A DNA stretch of 19,630 nucleotides. Origin: Macondimonas sp035325645. GTDB lineage: Bacteria; Pseudomonadota; Gammaproteobacteria; UBA5335. Position 1 is the stretch's first letter. Every line of letters starts with the position of its first letter. The stretch covers positions 1-19,630 of the forward strand of contig DAOKZK010000047.1 in the NCBI GenBank assembly GCA_035325645.1. The letters run 5' to 3'. This document shows, one piece after another, positions 7,356 to 19,063 of this stretch. A program made the translations under genes and the position numbers. Below the pieces are notes generated by a model. It was not told where the DNA came from. It did not search any database and worked only from the letters and a program-made list of their open reading frames with translations.

Positions 7356-7372
7356 TCACGTCACGTCCATAG

Positions 7373-8542
7373 CTACACGGGGACGGCAAGCCGCTGCAAG
7401 GTACTCTGAGCAGCATCCCAAGCAATCCGCTCTTGCTCCAAGCGGACGTTCTGGCCCCATCGCTGCTGTTTGAGCCCTTGATAGACCTCCTGCTCGGCCT
7501 CGGTCAGCAGCGTCAGTTCCGACGCCGGATGTTGCTCCTTCTCATCCACCCACAACGCCTCGTGACGGAGCAAGGTGTCTTCGTCCATGAGCACGGATTG
7601 CAACTCTGGAATGTATGAACGGGCTCGATGCAGGATCGCAAATCCATGGGTATCCAAATCACCCCAGTAGATGCACTTCGCGCGGGCAAGCCAAGGCAGC
7701 CTGGCCAGTACGTCCACGTTATAGCCAAGGCGCATGAAGACGACAGCGCCCGGAATGTCGAACATCGCCAATCCGGTTTGAAGGTTCTCGACAATGAACA
7801 CATGCGAGGCGGGCAAATTGATACCCGCCAAGTCCTCCACCGGCGCAGTGATGTCACCCACGCCGCCGATCCGGGTTCGCAATGCCTGATCAAGAACCCT
7901 CATTCGCACAAGGAGCGGTGGCGCCTTCAGTCCGCATCGCCGGTAGAAATCCAAGTTGCTGGATGAGTCTTCTTGTATTGCGGCAACCAGATCCGTCAGC
8001 AGCCCTTTACGCCCGTCGAGCCATTTGCTGTCTAGTCCGGATACGGGCAGCTGGCGGGGATAGAGGTCGGAGTTCGGATGGTTCGCAATCCACTCCAGCA
8101 TCTCTGTCAGCCTTTGATAGTCGGCATCGCCGTAGTCAGCGAGGACATCAAAATATCGCGGCAACTGTTGCGCCAGTACCGGCCAGCGGGCAGTGAGCGT
8201 TAGGTAGCGAGACTGGGCACGCTCCCACCGTGAGGATTCACCAATCCACATGGCAACGTCTTCAGGGCCGCGTAACGCCAGTTTCTCTGGCAGTCGCTGG
8301 ACGCCAAGCGCTTTCCACCGGCGCTCACACCAGGAAAGGGTGCCGACTCCTTGGCAACCTTGCCATGCGCTCACCCAAGCGCGAACGCCGTCGACTTGCC
8401 GCAGAGCAGCCTGTTCAGTCGGTATGCCAAGTGGAACTTCCAGTGGCCATTGGCTCTCGCCAGCATCACCGATCAACCACTCGCGGTGTTTGCTCTGAAA
8501 GCGACGGACGAGAAACTGTCGAACATCTTCAGGAAGCTTCAA
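7373..8542 (-). CDS. jetD: Wadjet JetD, Toprim-fold nuclease (DUF3322/DUF2220)
   Basis: JetD (389 aa) is the nuclease of the Wadjet anti-plasmid complex, cutting DNA once the JetABC motor has extruded a small circle. The N-terminal half is DUF3322, with LSWCERRWKALG near 69-80 and the conserved GLDSKWLDGRKG (169-180). The C-terminal DUF2220 Toprim half has the acidic positions E252 (FIVEN) and D295/D297 (YWGDLDTHGF), plus the closing motif VRLEQERI (366-373). These metal-binding residues look intact. Translation starts at a TTG with AGGAGG 6 bp upstream, and the start overlaps the jetC stop by 14 bp. It is last in the jet operon. Confidence 0.93.
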   Translation of the reverse strand: MKLPEDVRQFLVRRFQSKHREWLIGDAGESQWPLEVPLGIPTEQAALRQVDGVRAWVSAWQGCQGVGTLSWCERRWKALGVQRLPEKLALRGPEDVAMWIGESSRWERAQSRYLTLTARWPVLAQQLPRYFDVLADYGDADYQRLTEMLEWIANHPNSDLYPRQLPVSGLDSKWLDGRKGLLTDLVAAIQEDSSSNLDFYRRCGLKAPPLLVRMRVLDQALRTRIGGVGDITAPVEDLAGINLPASHVFIVENLQTGLAMFDIPGAVVFMRLGYNVDVLARLPWLARAKCIYWGDLDTHGFAILHRARSYIPELQSVLMDEDTLLRHEALWVDEKEQHPASELTLLTEAEQEVYQGLKQQRWGQNVRLEQERIAWDAAQSTLQRLAVPV

Positions 8543-11500
8543 CGCTAGCCTCCTCTCGAGCGTGCTCCGCCAGTTTCAATCGCTGACGATCACTGTCGTA
8601 CTCGATCAGCAAGACGCCTGACACGCGCCGGTCGCTGATATCTACGAAGCAGGCGCCACCGATGAATGGTTCAAGGGTCATGACGGACTTCAGCGGTGTA
8701 GCGACCACCATCTGGAATCCGAAATTGGTAAAGATGTTCATCGCCAAAGCGGTGAACTCGTTATCAGCCTTGTCGAAGGCTTCATCAAGCACGACGGGCG
8801 CGTACATCGGCACGCCGTGGTCGTTCCCGCCCAGCTGATACCGCAATGCAGCGGCCAAGCACGTGGTGGCCAGCTTCTGTCGTTGACCGCCAGACTTGCC
8901 TGCTCCGCTGCGGTAGATCTCGACCTCGACGCCGCTTTCATCGATTTCCCGTCCGATGAACTCCACATGTTGTCGAACGTCGAGCACGGTTTCACGCCAA
9001 CGTTTTTGCTCGGGGTCCTGACTGGCGAGTCGATCAACAAGTCGGCGTAGGGCCAGGAACCGTGCCTCAGCAAACTCGCGGTCCTCCGTCCACGCATGGC
9101 TTAGAGCCTGCTGGATTTCCTGCTTGAACTCCTTGACGTCAGCAAGTTGCCGGTCGCTGGCATCGATGTGTAGATAGGTGCGTTGATTGGCGCTTTGGTT
9201 AAACGGCACCTGGCCAAGGCTATCGTTGACCAGATCCATTCGCTCAAGGATGGCTTTACGCGCATCGTTCAGGTAGGTGGAAAGCGCCGCCAGATTCTGG
9301 TGGCTTTGGTTCTGCAGCAGTTCGAAGAAGCGCTGCTCATAGGCGGGCAAGCCATCCGTTTCCAGCCGAACCAGTTTGGCGAAGAAGTCTGGCGCGCTGG
9401 CGAGGCTCGTGTCCATGTCGCCAGCGTCCATGGGCCACTGACGTTTGAAATCGGCGAAGCGCGCTTCTATTTCCTTCTCGCAGGCACCAATCCCACGGTT
9501 GACCTCTTCGATCTCCGCATTGAGTGCGCGTTCTACAGAGGTTGTCACCTTGTCGAGGTTGTCGAGCCGGACGGCATCTGACTGCTTGGCGAAGCGCTCG
9601 TCGAGTCCCGAAACCTGGTGGGGCGTCAAAGGAACGATAGACGCGTCCTGCAGGAGGGAGTCCAGTTTCTGCGTACTGGTTTTGATCTGATCAAGGATTG
9701 AATCGTGCGTGCGCGTTGCCTGCCGAAGATCCTTGTCAGCATCATCGACGAGTTTCTTTTGCTTCTCGATCTGCTCACTGATTTGCAGCAGGGTGGTATT
9801 GCCCTCCCGCGCTTCGCGGATCTGCCGCTCGATGGTGGAAATGCGGTCCAGCAACGGGATGACATCGATTTCCTGCCACTGGAGATTCACCAAGGTCTGG
9901 CACTGCATGGCTCGGGTCGCACGATTCTTGTCCTGGTCGGCGAGGCTGTCGATCTCTCCTCCGAGGCGCGTAATCGTGGCAGCCAGCTCCTGGGCCTGGG
10001 CTTGAAAGAGCGCAAGCTTCTCGCGGTTATCGAACCCGAGCACCCAATTTCGTCGGTCGCCGACACTTCTGCGGTCGTCCTTCTCATGCCGGGTTTTGCT
10101 GTGCTTGACCTGGCCCTCGCGGGTGATGGCGCGATCAACGCTCCTGAAGGACGTCATTCCGTCGACGCACGCGTAATCGAAGCGTTGTCGTAGCTCGGCC
10201 TGTAACCAATCGGAGTACGCACCCTCCTTGACGTTGAGTTTGAGGACGAGTGAATTGGCGCCGATGGGCTTGGCCTGCCAGGTCTCCGGGCGGCCGGTTC
10301 GGTAGTACACCAGACGCTGCCCAAGGTGAGTGTTGTTGATGTGAGTGGCCAACGCCGAATACTGGCGCTCGTCCACCAGGAGTGAGAGTGCAAATCCGTG
10401 CAGTACGCGTTCGATGGCACCTTGCCACTCGGCCTCGTCAGGCTTCACCTCGATGAGTTCGCCAACAAAGGGCAGTGCCGACTCTGAGATCCCGATGGCT
10501 GCGGCGATATCTCGGCGCATTTCCAGCATATCGGCTGGAATATTCGATGGCTGGCGCTGGAGTGCCTCCACTTCTTTGCGCGCTTGCAAAAACGCGGTCT
10601 CGGCATCCTTCTTTTCTCTGTCCAGGCGGAACTGCTCCGCGCGGCTTTCGTTGCTGCGCTGCTCCCAGTTTTCAACCTCCTGCCGCGCGTTGCCCAACAG
10701 TTCAGCGAAGGCTTGAGGCGAATCCGGGAGGCTCCAGCCGAGCTTCTTGCACGCCTCTTCAGCCTGGCCGCGTTTGCGCAGGCGATCCGTCTTCTGGCCT
10801 TCCAGCCCAGATTTCTCTGCCTCCCATTGCTCGATCTGATCACCGCCTGCTTCACGGTGCTGTCGCTCCAGATCGCGCAAGGTTGTGGCGTGGTTATCCA
10901 GGATGCTCTGACGTCGACTGACTTCACCTTCCGAGCCGCTTGCTTGCACCTGCAGGGCCTCGACATGCTGCTTGAGTAATTCAATGCGGCGGGTCTCCCG
11001 GTAGCCATCAACGCCCAGACGAAGCTCCTCCAGCCCATTGCGCTGCAGTAGCAACGAATCCCTACGCCGATGCTGTTCCCGCGCTGGCGCAAGTGTTTGA
11101 ACCTGCTCGCGGGCTGTCACTACCGCCTGGTGAGCAGCATTGAGTTCGCCAAATTCGCTGACCAAGCGATCCGCCACCACGAAGGTTTCGGGCTTGTCGA
11201 GCATGAAGTCGCGCAGGAAGGTATTGAGGTCGCCGAGATTCTTGGCTGACTGGGTTTTGTGCAGCAAACGCAGCGCCATTTCGCTCTCGATGCCGAGCAG
11301 ACGGCAGAATCGTTCGCAATAGGGACGAAACTCGTCACGGGCGAATGCCTCGGGGAAAGACTGCTTGAGCTTCCGGATATCGAAGTTGGATTGACCGAAG
11401 TCCTCCAACTCGCGTAGATCAAAAGCCCGCTCCAGGATAAGGTAGTGGCGTTTGACGTCGGTGCTTCCATTCGCATTGCCGCGCAGCCAAAACACTTGAA

Positions 11501-11903
11501 CCAGCACCACAGAGTGGCCCAGTGCGTTCTGGTAGGTCAGTGCCAAGGCTGACCACGTTGTCCCCGAACGCAAGTAGCGGGTGGCGATCTCACCCGACTC
11601 TCCATCCTTCTGTTCGGCCCATGCGCCGCGTATGTAGGTGACGAGGTTTCGGTCACGGCCGCTACGATCAGCCTCGTGCGCGGCAGCATTGAAGTCAATC
11701 CAGCGCGGTGGCACCAGCAATGCCGAAAAAGCGTCGAGAAGCGTCGATTTCCCAGCCCCTGATCGACCGACAAACAGAAAGCCTCGCTCGCTGATTGGAA
11801 CGTCATGCAGGCCGGAAAACGTGCCCCAGTTGTACACTTGCAGGCGAGTCATCCGGAACTGCTCCCGGGCGAACAAGGAAGCGGTTTGGGGTTCCAAGAT
11901 CAT
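8529..11903 (-). CDS. jetC: Wadjet JetC, MukB/SMC-like ATPase
   Basis: JetC (1124 aa) is the SMC-type motor that loops and extrudes DNA. The N-terminal head has Walker A GRSGAGKST (46-54). The C-terminal head has the ABC signature SGGQRQ (1004-1009) and Walker B VVLDEAFD (D1040, E1041). Long heptad-rich coiled coils lie between roughly 270-450 and 640-960. A globular hinge-like insertion (about 450-640, with GELIEVKPDEAEWQGAIERV and SLLVDERQYSALATHIN) separates them. Length and layout match JetC/MksB proteins. The ATG overlaps the jetB stop by 4 bp and has GAGGAGG upstream. All ATPase motifs appear intact, so the motor should be functional. Confidence 0.95.
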   Translation of the reverse strand: MILEPQTASLFAREQFRMTRLQVYNWGTFSGLHDVPISERGFLFVGRSGAGKSTLLDAFSALLVPPRWIDFNAAAHEADRSGRDRNLVTYIRGAWAEQKDGESGEIATRYLRSGTTWSALALTYQNALGHSVVLVQVFWLRGNANGSTDVKRHYLILERAFDLRELEDFGQSNFDIRKLKQSFPEAFARDEFRPYCERFCRLLGIESEMALRLLHKTQSAKNLGDLNTFLRDFMLDKPETFVVADRLVSEFGELNAAHQAVVTAREQVQTLAPAREQHRRRDSLLLQRNGLEELRLGVDGYRETRRIELLKQHVEALQVQASGSEGEVSRRQSILDNHATTLRDLERQHREAGGDQIEQWEAEKSGLEGQKTDRLRKRGQAEEACKKLGWSLPDSPQAFAELLGNARQEVENWEQRSNESRAEQFRLDREKKDAETAFLQARKEVEALQRQPSNIPADMLEMRRDIAAAIGISESALPFVGELIEVKPDEAEWQGAIERVLHGFALSLLVDERQYSALATHINNTHLGQRLVYYRTGRPETWQAKPIGANSLVLKLNVKEGAYSDWLQAELRQRFDYACVDGMTSFRSVDRAITREGQVKHSKTRHEKDDRRSVGDRRNWVLGFDNREKLALFQAQAQELAATITRLGGEIDSLADQDKNRATRAMQCQTLVNLQWQEIDVIPLLDRISTIERQIREAREGNTTLLQISEQIEKQKKLVDDADKDLRQATRTHDSILDQIKTSTQKLDSLLQDASIVPLTPHQVSGLDERFAKQSDAVRLDNLDKVTTSVERALNAEIEEVNRGIGACEKEIEARFADFKRQWPMDAGDMDTSLASAPDFFAKLVRLETDGLPAYEQRFFELLQNQSHQNLAALSTYLNDARKAILERMDLVNDSLGQVPFNQSANQRTYLHIDASDRQLADVKEFKQEIQQALSHAWTEDREFAEARFLALRRLVDRLASQDPEQKRWRETVLDVRQHVEFIGREIDESGVEVEIYRSGAGKSGGQRQKLATTCLAAALRYQLGGNDHGVPMYAPVVLDEAFDKADNEFTALAMNIFTNFGFQMVVATPLKSVMTLEPFIGGACFVDISDRRVSGVLLIEYDSDRQRLKLAEHAREEASVEAS

Positions 11904-12607
11904 TGGTCGGCCTCCTCATCGGGTTCAGTCTGAGCCAGTTGCGCTGGCGTCTCTCCGGCGGCCATGCGCTGATACAAGTGGGTCAGGGCTTGTATTTCTT
12001 CAGCAGAGAAGAGGAGCTTCAGCGTCGGCGAAATCTCGAAACGATCCTCGCTTGACCGGATTTTTTGAAGGATGCTGTGTTTCTTGATCTTCTCGATGGA
12101 GGCATGAACCCGTTTCACGAATCCTGCGCGGTCTGTGTTGGAGGCACGCTCGTAGAGGGTAAGAAACTCCATGATCTCGTCAGTCGACACCACGGCACGG
12201 TCGCCCTGCGAGTCCGCCTGGGTCAATCGCTGGCGAAGGTGGAGCAGCAGAATGGAATCAATGAAGGTCAGTTGCGCGCGGCGCAGCAAGAGTGGCACTT
12301 CAAGGTCGCCGGTATCTGCCTGACGGGTGAAGGCGACTTGTACGTCGCGGTCGATGACCAGTTCGAGAAACAGTTCGGCAAGGCGTCGACGTATCACCGC
12401 TTCGTCTCGCACCAAAGTCGGCCAGAGTTTTGGATGTCGACGTCCGTCGAGCGATGGTCCCGCAAGTAGCTGTACCAGGGCGCGCCGGGTATCGAGTGCC
12501 AACTCACCGCTGTCCCCCATGAAAAGGGTGTTGGCAGAGGCCTGCTCAGCATCTGGCGCTTGTGCTTCGGCAGGCATTGCCGCGTCGTCGTGCTCAGACC
12601 AGTTCAT
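11900..12607 (-). CDS. jetB: Wadjet JetB, MukE-like kite subunit (DUF4194)
   Basis: A 235-aa DUF4194 protein, the kite (MukE-like) subunit that binds the JetA kleisin and contacts DNA. After an acidic, variable N-terminus, the conserved core runs ALVQLLAGPSLDGRRHPKLW, RRLAELFLELVIDRDVQVAF, VPLLLRRAQLTFIDSILLLH, then a DEIMEFL region and ILQKIRSSEDRFEISPTLKL near residues 175-200. Its ATG overlaps the jetA stop by 14 bp and is preceded by GAGGGAG. The pairing with DUF3375 and an SMC ATPase makes the assignment firm. Confidence 0.93.
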   Translation of the reverse strand: MNWSEHDDAAMPAEAQAPDAEQASANTLFMGDSGELALDTRRALVQLLAGPSLDGRRHPKLWPTLVRDEAVIRRRLAELFLELVIDRDVQVAFTRQADTGDLEVPLLLRRAQLTFIDSILLLHLRQRLTQADSQGDRAVVSTDEIMEFLTLYERASNTDRAGFVKRVHASIEKIKKHSILQKIRSSEDRFEISPTLKLLFSAEEIQALTHLYQRMAAGETPAQLAQTEPDEEADQ

Positions 12608-14054
12608 TTGTCCGCTCCCTCAAAAAGAAGATCTTTGGAATTCGGGCGCTACGATGCTTGTGATCGGCTCCAACCCAGCCTACGGTTTCGCTGTGGTCGG
12701 CTTTGAAACCATGCCGACTGCCCAACGCAAGCAGGCCGACTACGCTGCCCAAACCCTGTGCAGCGGGAAACTGCTCCAGCACCTCGGCAATGGATGCCTG
12801 GGATCGTTGTTCCAGGACTGCCAGCACGTTGGCCTTCAGTGTGCGGAAGTCGATCTCGGACTGTGCGACCAGGTCGGTTACGGACTCGAGGTCGATTGGC
12901 GGGGCATCCCCTTCCGCCATTTGGCCGGGCGAAGCTTGTAGGGAGGGGTCGTACAGCACCCATTGAGACAAGGAGCGCAACCGGCTGCTCGTGAGCTCAA
13001 GTGTGTACTGGAGGGTTTCTGTGGCCCTGACTTCGTCCTTCAGGGCGAGTGCTGCTCGCTGAGCGTCTTTCAGAAGGTGATTGAGTCGGCGTTGCTCGAG
13101 GTATTCACGACTCTGGACGAAGTGCTTCAGGCTGCGCGCGAAGGTCTGGAGCACCTCGTGAACCATGCCGCCCTGCTCGAGAAGAGTCCGCGTCAGCCGA
13201 AGAAGGAATCGTCGCTCCTTGGCTTCGAGCTGCCCCACGAACTCCCGCGACATGACGCTATCAAGAGCCTGATCAAGAGCGGCCGCCTGCTCAGGGTCGG
13301 TAAGCAGGCGCCAGAATGCGGAGAACGTCCTTCCCGCCTCGCTTTCAGAAATCAGGTCGATTCCGGCGAACAGTGAATCCAGCACGTCGCCCCGATTACC
13401 GTCGTTGTCCATGATGCGCGCGCGGAGATCTCGATTCAGTTGATCGAACTCATCGCGGACGCGGCGAAAGTCGCCTGCCAGATCGTCTGCCAGCTTGATG
13501 ATTTCCCGCGTGCGTTCCAGCGCGGTCGCATGAGGCAGCACGCGCATCTGGCCTTTCTGAATAGCATCTATCTCCTTGTCGATGCGCGCCTGCTCGGCCA
13601 TGAGCCGGTCTATGCGGCGGAATTTGTCGGTGTCGGTGTCCTCGGCCAGCCGGGCCAGGGCCTCGATAACGAGCGTCAGGCGGCTTTCGGTTGCGGCTGA
13701 GTGCGGCTGCTCCAGGCCAGAGACAAATCGAATGGCTTCGACGGCGGCCGTGGAGAGTTCATATTCCTCCTCTGAAGCCCCAGCCGGGAAGCGTCGCTCC
13801 AGGTACCCATCGGCGAGCCAGCTGGCGACGTACGCTTGTGCCGTTTGGGGGAAGTCTTCGCCTTGGGCGCGTAGAGCTTCCAGATCTCGTGCGATTCGTT
13901 CGTGAAAAATGGAGGCAGGAAGACTTCGCTCAGCCTCGTAAAGATGGGCCTGAAGCAGGCCAATGACGGTAGGTCCAGTGTTCGAGGCAAGCAGGCGCCA
14001 CAGCGGCTGCGCCCGCATGCGCCGGTAGGTCGCGATGGCTTTGTCTGCTTTCAT
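12594..14054 (-). CDS. jetA: Wadjet JetA, MukF-like kleisin (DUF3375)
   Basis: JetA (486 aa) is the DUF3375 kleisin that bridges the two JetC heads and recruits JetB. The N-terminus carries a winged-helix region (MRAQPLWRLLASNTGPTVIG, then FHERIARDLEAL, then WLADGYLERRF). The middle is a long helical segment (AEQARIDKEIDAIQKGQ and DDLAGDFRRVRDEFDQLNRD), and the C-terminus again looks like a winged-helix domain. It is the first gene of the operon, and its start lies 157 bp from the divergent WYL gene. The Shine-Dalgarno is weak (GGGG). A TATCAT -10-like hexamer on the minus strand (14103-14108) could serve as the operon promoter. Confidence 0.93.
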   Translation of the reverse strand: MKADKAIATYRRMRAQPLWRLLASNTGPTVIGLLQAHLYEAERSLPASIFHERIARDLEALRAQGEDFPQTAQAYVASWLADGYLERRFPAGASEEEYELSTAAVEAIRFVSGLEQPHSAATESRLTLVIEALARLAEDTDTDKFRRIDRLMAEQARIDKEIDAIQKGQMRVLPHATALERTREIIKLADDLAGDFRRVRDEFDQLNRDLRARIMDNDGNRGDVLDSLFAGIDLISESEAGRTFSAFWRLLTDPEQAAALDQALDSVMSREFVGQLEAKERRFLLRLTRTLLEQGGMVHEVLQTFARSLKHFVQSREYLEQRRLNHLLKDAQRAALALKDEVRATETLQYTLELTSSRLRSLSQWVLYDPSLQASPGQMAEGDAPPIDLESVTDLVAQSEIDFRTLKANVLAVLEQRSQASIAEVLEQFPAAQGLGSVVGLLALGSRHGFKADHSETVGWVGADHKHRSARIPKIFFLRERTNELV

Positions 14055-14102
14055 AGTGCCCCAACCCTAGAAGTTCATCTTCTGCCAATAATGGTGATCA
14101 AA

Positions 14103-14108
14103 ATGATA
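14103..14108 (-). promoter_or_regulatory. Candidate -10 element of the jet operon
   Basis: On the minus strand TATCAT matches five of six consensus -10 bases and would start transcription near 14096, giving a leader of about 40 nt to jetA. No good -35 lies at the right distance, so the promoter would be weak or need help. The palindrome at 14128-14145 falls at about -32 to -49 relative to this start, where a bound regulator could block or assist polymerase. Confidence 0.35.
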
Positions 14109-14127
14109 CTTAACACGGATACAAATA

Positions 14128-14145
14128 AGACTGTTTACACAGTCT
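14128..14145. promoter_or_regulatory. Palindromic operator O1 between jetA and the WYL gene
   Basis: A perfect inverted repeat with 7-bp arms AGACTGT and ACAGTCT around a 4-bp centre. It spans the -35 element (14134-14139) of the WYL gene promoter. It shares the ACTGT half-site with O2 at 14159. WYL regulators of the BrxR/CapW type are known to bind palindromes over their own promoters, so this is the expected site. The palindrome is seen; binding is inferred. Confidence 0.7.
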
Positions 14146-14162
14146 AATGCGACACATATACT
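14134..14162 (+). promoter_or_regulatory. Sigma70-type promoter of the WYL-helicase operon
   Basis: The -35 TTTACA (14134-14139) and -10 TATACT (14157-14162) each match consensus at five of six positions, with an ideal 17-bp spacer. Transcription would start near 14169, about 43 nt before the WYL start codon. It would be strong unless repressed, and both its hexamers lie inside or against the O1 and O2 palindromes. Confidence 0.7.
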
Positions 14163-14175
14163 GTGCGCAACAGTA
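14159..14175. promoter_or_regulatory. Palindromic operator O2 over the WYL -10 and start site
   Basis: Inverted repeat with 6-bp arms TACTGT and ACAGTA around a 5-bp centre. It overlaps the -10 hexamer and the predicted transcription start. Its half-site ACTGT is the same as in O1. The centres of O1 and O2 are about 30.5 bp apart, close to three helical turns, so two dimers would sit on the same face of the DNA. Confidence 0.65.
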
Positions 14176-14211
14176 GTCACCACGATCACCGGTCCCAACT
14201 GGCCAGCCAAG

Positions 14212-15108
14212 ATGTTGAACGAACAGATTGCAGACCTGACCCAACCCCAGCGTGATCGGCTCGCCTTCATCGAGCTGCGCGTTCGGTTTTTCGGGGAAAT
14301 TCGCCGCCAGGAACTGGTGACACGCTTCGGCATCCAGGCTGCTGCTGCCACGCGGGACATCGCCCAGTACAAGGAGATGGCGCCGCGCAACATGGAGTAC
14401 GACACCAAGGGCAAGGTATATGTCCGCAGCTCCTGGTTCCGGCCACTGTTCGACTTCCCTGCCGAGCGCGTCCTGACCTGGCTGTCCCAGGGCTACGGCG
14501 ATGGCGAGCCCATCCGCTGGAAGAGCACCGTGGCGCAGGAAGGCACCGGCCTGCCGGGCAATCTCAATCTGGAGATCCTGTCCGTCCTGACGCGGGCGAT
14601 CCATCGAGGCGCGGCCGTTGAGGTGGCCTACCGCGCACTGTCCAGCGGACTGACAAACCGCGAGATCGTGCCGTTCGCGCTCGCCGACAGCGGCCTGCGC
14701 TGGCACGTCCGCGCCTTCGATCGGCGCAGCGGTGAGTTCCGCGACTTCGTGCTGGGGCGCCTCGACGATGCCCGTATCGTCGCCGGCGCCGTGGCCGACC
14801 ACGAAAAGCCCGATCAGGACATCCAGTGGAACCGGATCACCGAGCTCGAACTCGTGCCGCACCCGGCCAACGTGCAGCACCCCGACACCATCGAGGCCGA
14901 GTACGGCATGGCAGGCGGTGTACTGAAGGTCCGCGCCCGCGCGGCGATGGCCGGCTACCTTCTGCGCCGCTGGAACGTGGACTGCACCGAAGACCACAGC
15001 CTCAAGGGTGGCGAGCACCACCTGTGGCTGCGCAATCGCCAGGCGCTGTATGGCGTCACAAATCTGGTGCTCGCACCGGGCTACGGCGAACCGAGCAAGG
15101 AACGGTGA
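14212..15108 (+). CDS. WYL-domain transcriptional regulator (BrxR/CapW-like)
   Basis: A 298-aa regulator with three parts: an N-terminal winged helix (about 10-75, with RDRLAFIELRVRFFGEIRRQ and a basic turn), a WYL domain (about 118-195, with AVEVAYRALSSGLTNREIVP and RWHVRAFDRRSGEFRDFVLG) and a C-terminal WCX-like extension. WYL proteins of this layout repress defence operons and are thought to respond to a nucleotide or DNA signal. The Shine-Dalgarno is weak. The gene is divergent from jetA and first in the plus-strand operon, 63 bp before the 68-aa gene. Likely autorepression is supported by the O1 and O2 palindromes in its promoter. The effector is unknown. Confidence 0.88.
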   Translation: MLNEQIADLTQPQRDRLAFIELRVRFFGEIRRQELVTRFGIQAAAATRDIAQYKEMAPRNMEYDTKGKVYVRSSWFRPLFDFPAERVLTWLSQGYGDGEPIRWKSTVAQEGTGLPGNLNLEILSVLTRAIHRGAAVEVAYRALSSGLTNREIVPFALADSGLRWHVRAFDRRSGEFRDFVLGRLDDARIVAGAVADHEKPDQDIQWNRITELELVPHPANVQHPDTIEAEYGMAGGVLKVRARAAMAGYLLRRWNVDCTEDHSLKGGEHHLWLRNRQALYGVTNLVLAPGYGEPSKER

Positions 15109-15171
15109 CCGACATGTCGATCACCCGCACCTTCAATCCCGCCGACCGTCACGACCGAAAGGAGCCCCACC

Positions 15172-15378
15172 ATGGCTAAGTCCCCCGCCAACCACGGCAA
15201 GCAATGGACGCCTGCCGACGTCCAGCAGCTCAAGCAGCTTGCCAAGGGAAACATGCCGACTGGCCTGATCGCTCACAAGATGGGGCGGACTGAAGACTCG
15301 ATCCGCGCCAAGGCGAGCGAGACCGGCGTCTCCCTCAAGCCCACCAACCAGTCGCCCTACAATCGGCGCAAGCCCTGA
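15172..15378 (+). CDS. Small basic SANT/Myb-like helix-turn-helix protein
   Basis: A 68-aa basic protein with WTPADVQQLKQLAKGNMPTG, then IAHKMGRTEDSIRAKASETG, then a tail of SLKPTNQSPYNRRKP. The pattern of W, an acidic-hydrophobic helix, a turn, and GRT-xSI-xKA resembles a single SANT/Myb-type helix-turn-helix, as in a widespread family of small proteobacterial proteins of unknown function. The start has AAAGGAG 7 bp upstream. It lies between the WYL gene and the helicase with short gaps, so it is very likely co-transcribed. DNA binding is inferred from charge and motif only. Confidence 0.75.
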   Translation: MAKSPANHGKQWTPADVQQLKQLAKGNMPTGLIAHKMGRTEDSIRAKASETGVSLKPTNQSPYNRRKP

Positions 15379-15412
15379 GGGCGGGCTACCAACAAGAACG
15401 AGGGGCGGCACC

Positions 15413-18946
<3,534 letters not shown>

Positions 18947-19063
18947 TGACGGTCAGGCAACGAGCTGCTGAACCCGCTCAACTAACCGAAGCTGGTCCAA
19001 GACGGATCAGCGGCATGACATTATGCTGGTAAGAAAGTAATGCCTGCCTTTTCGGAGGAAATC

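Noticed and set aside
14110..15021. 303-codon minus-strand frame opposite the WYL gene
   Set aside because: It covers the WYL gene in antisense and reads through both operators. The plus-strand WYL protein has clear domains and this frame has none.
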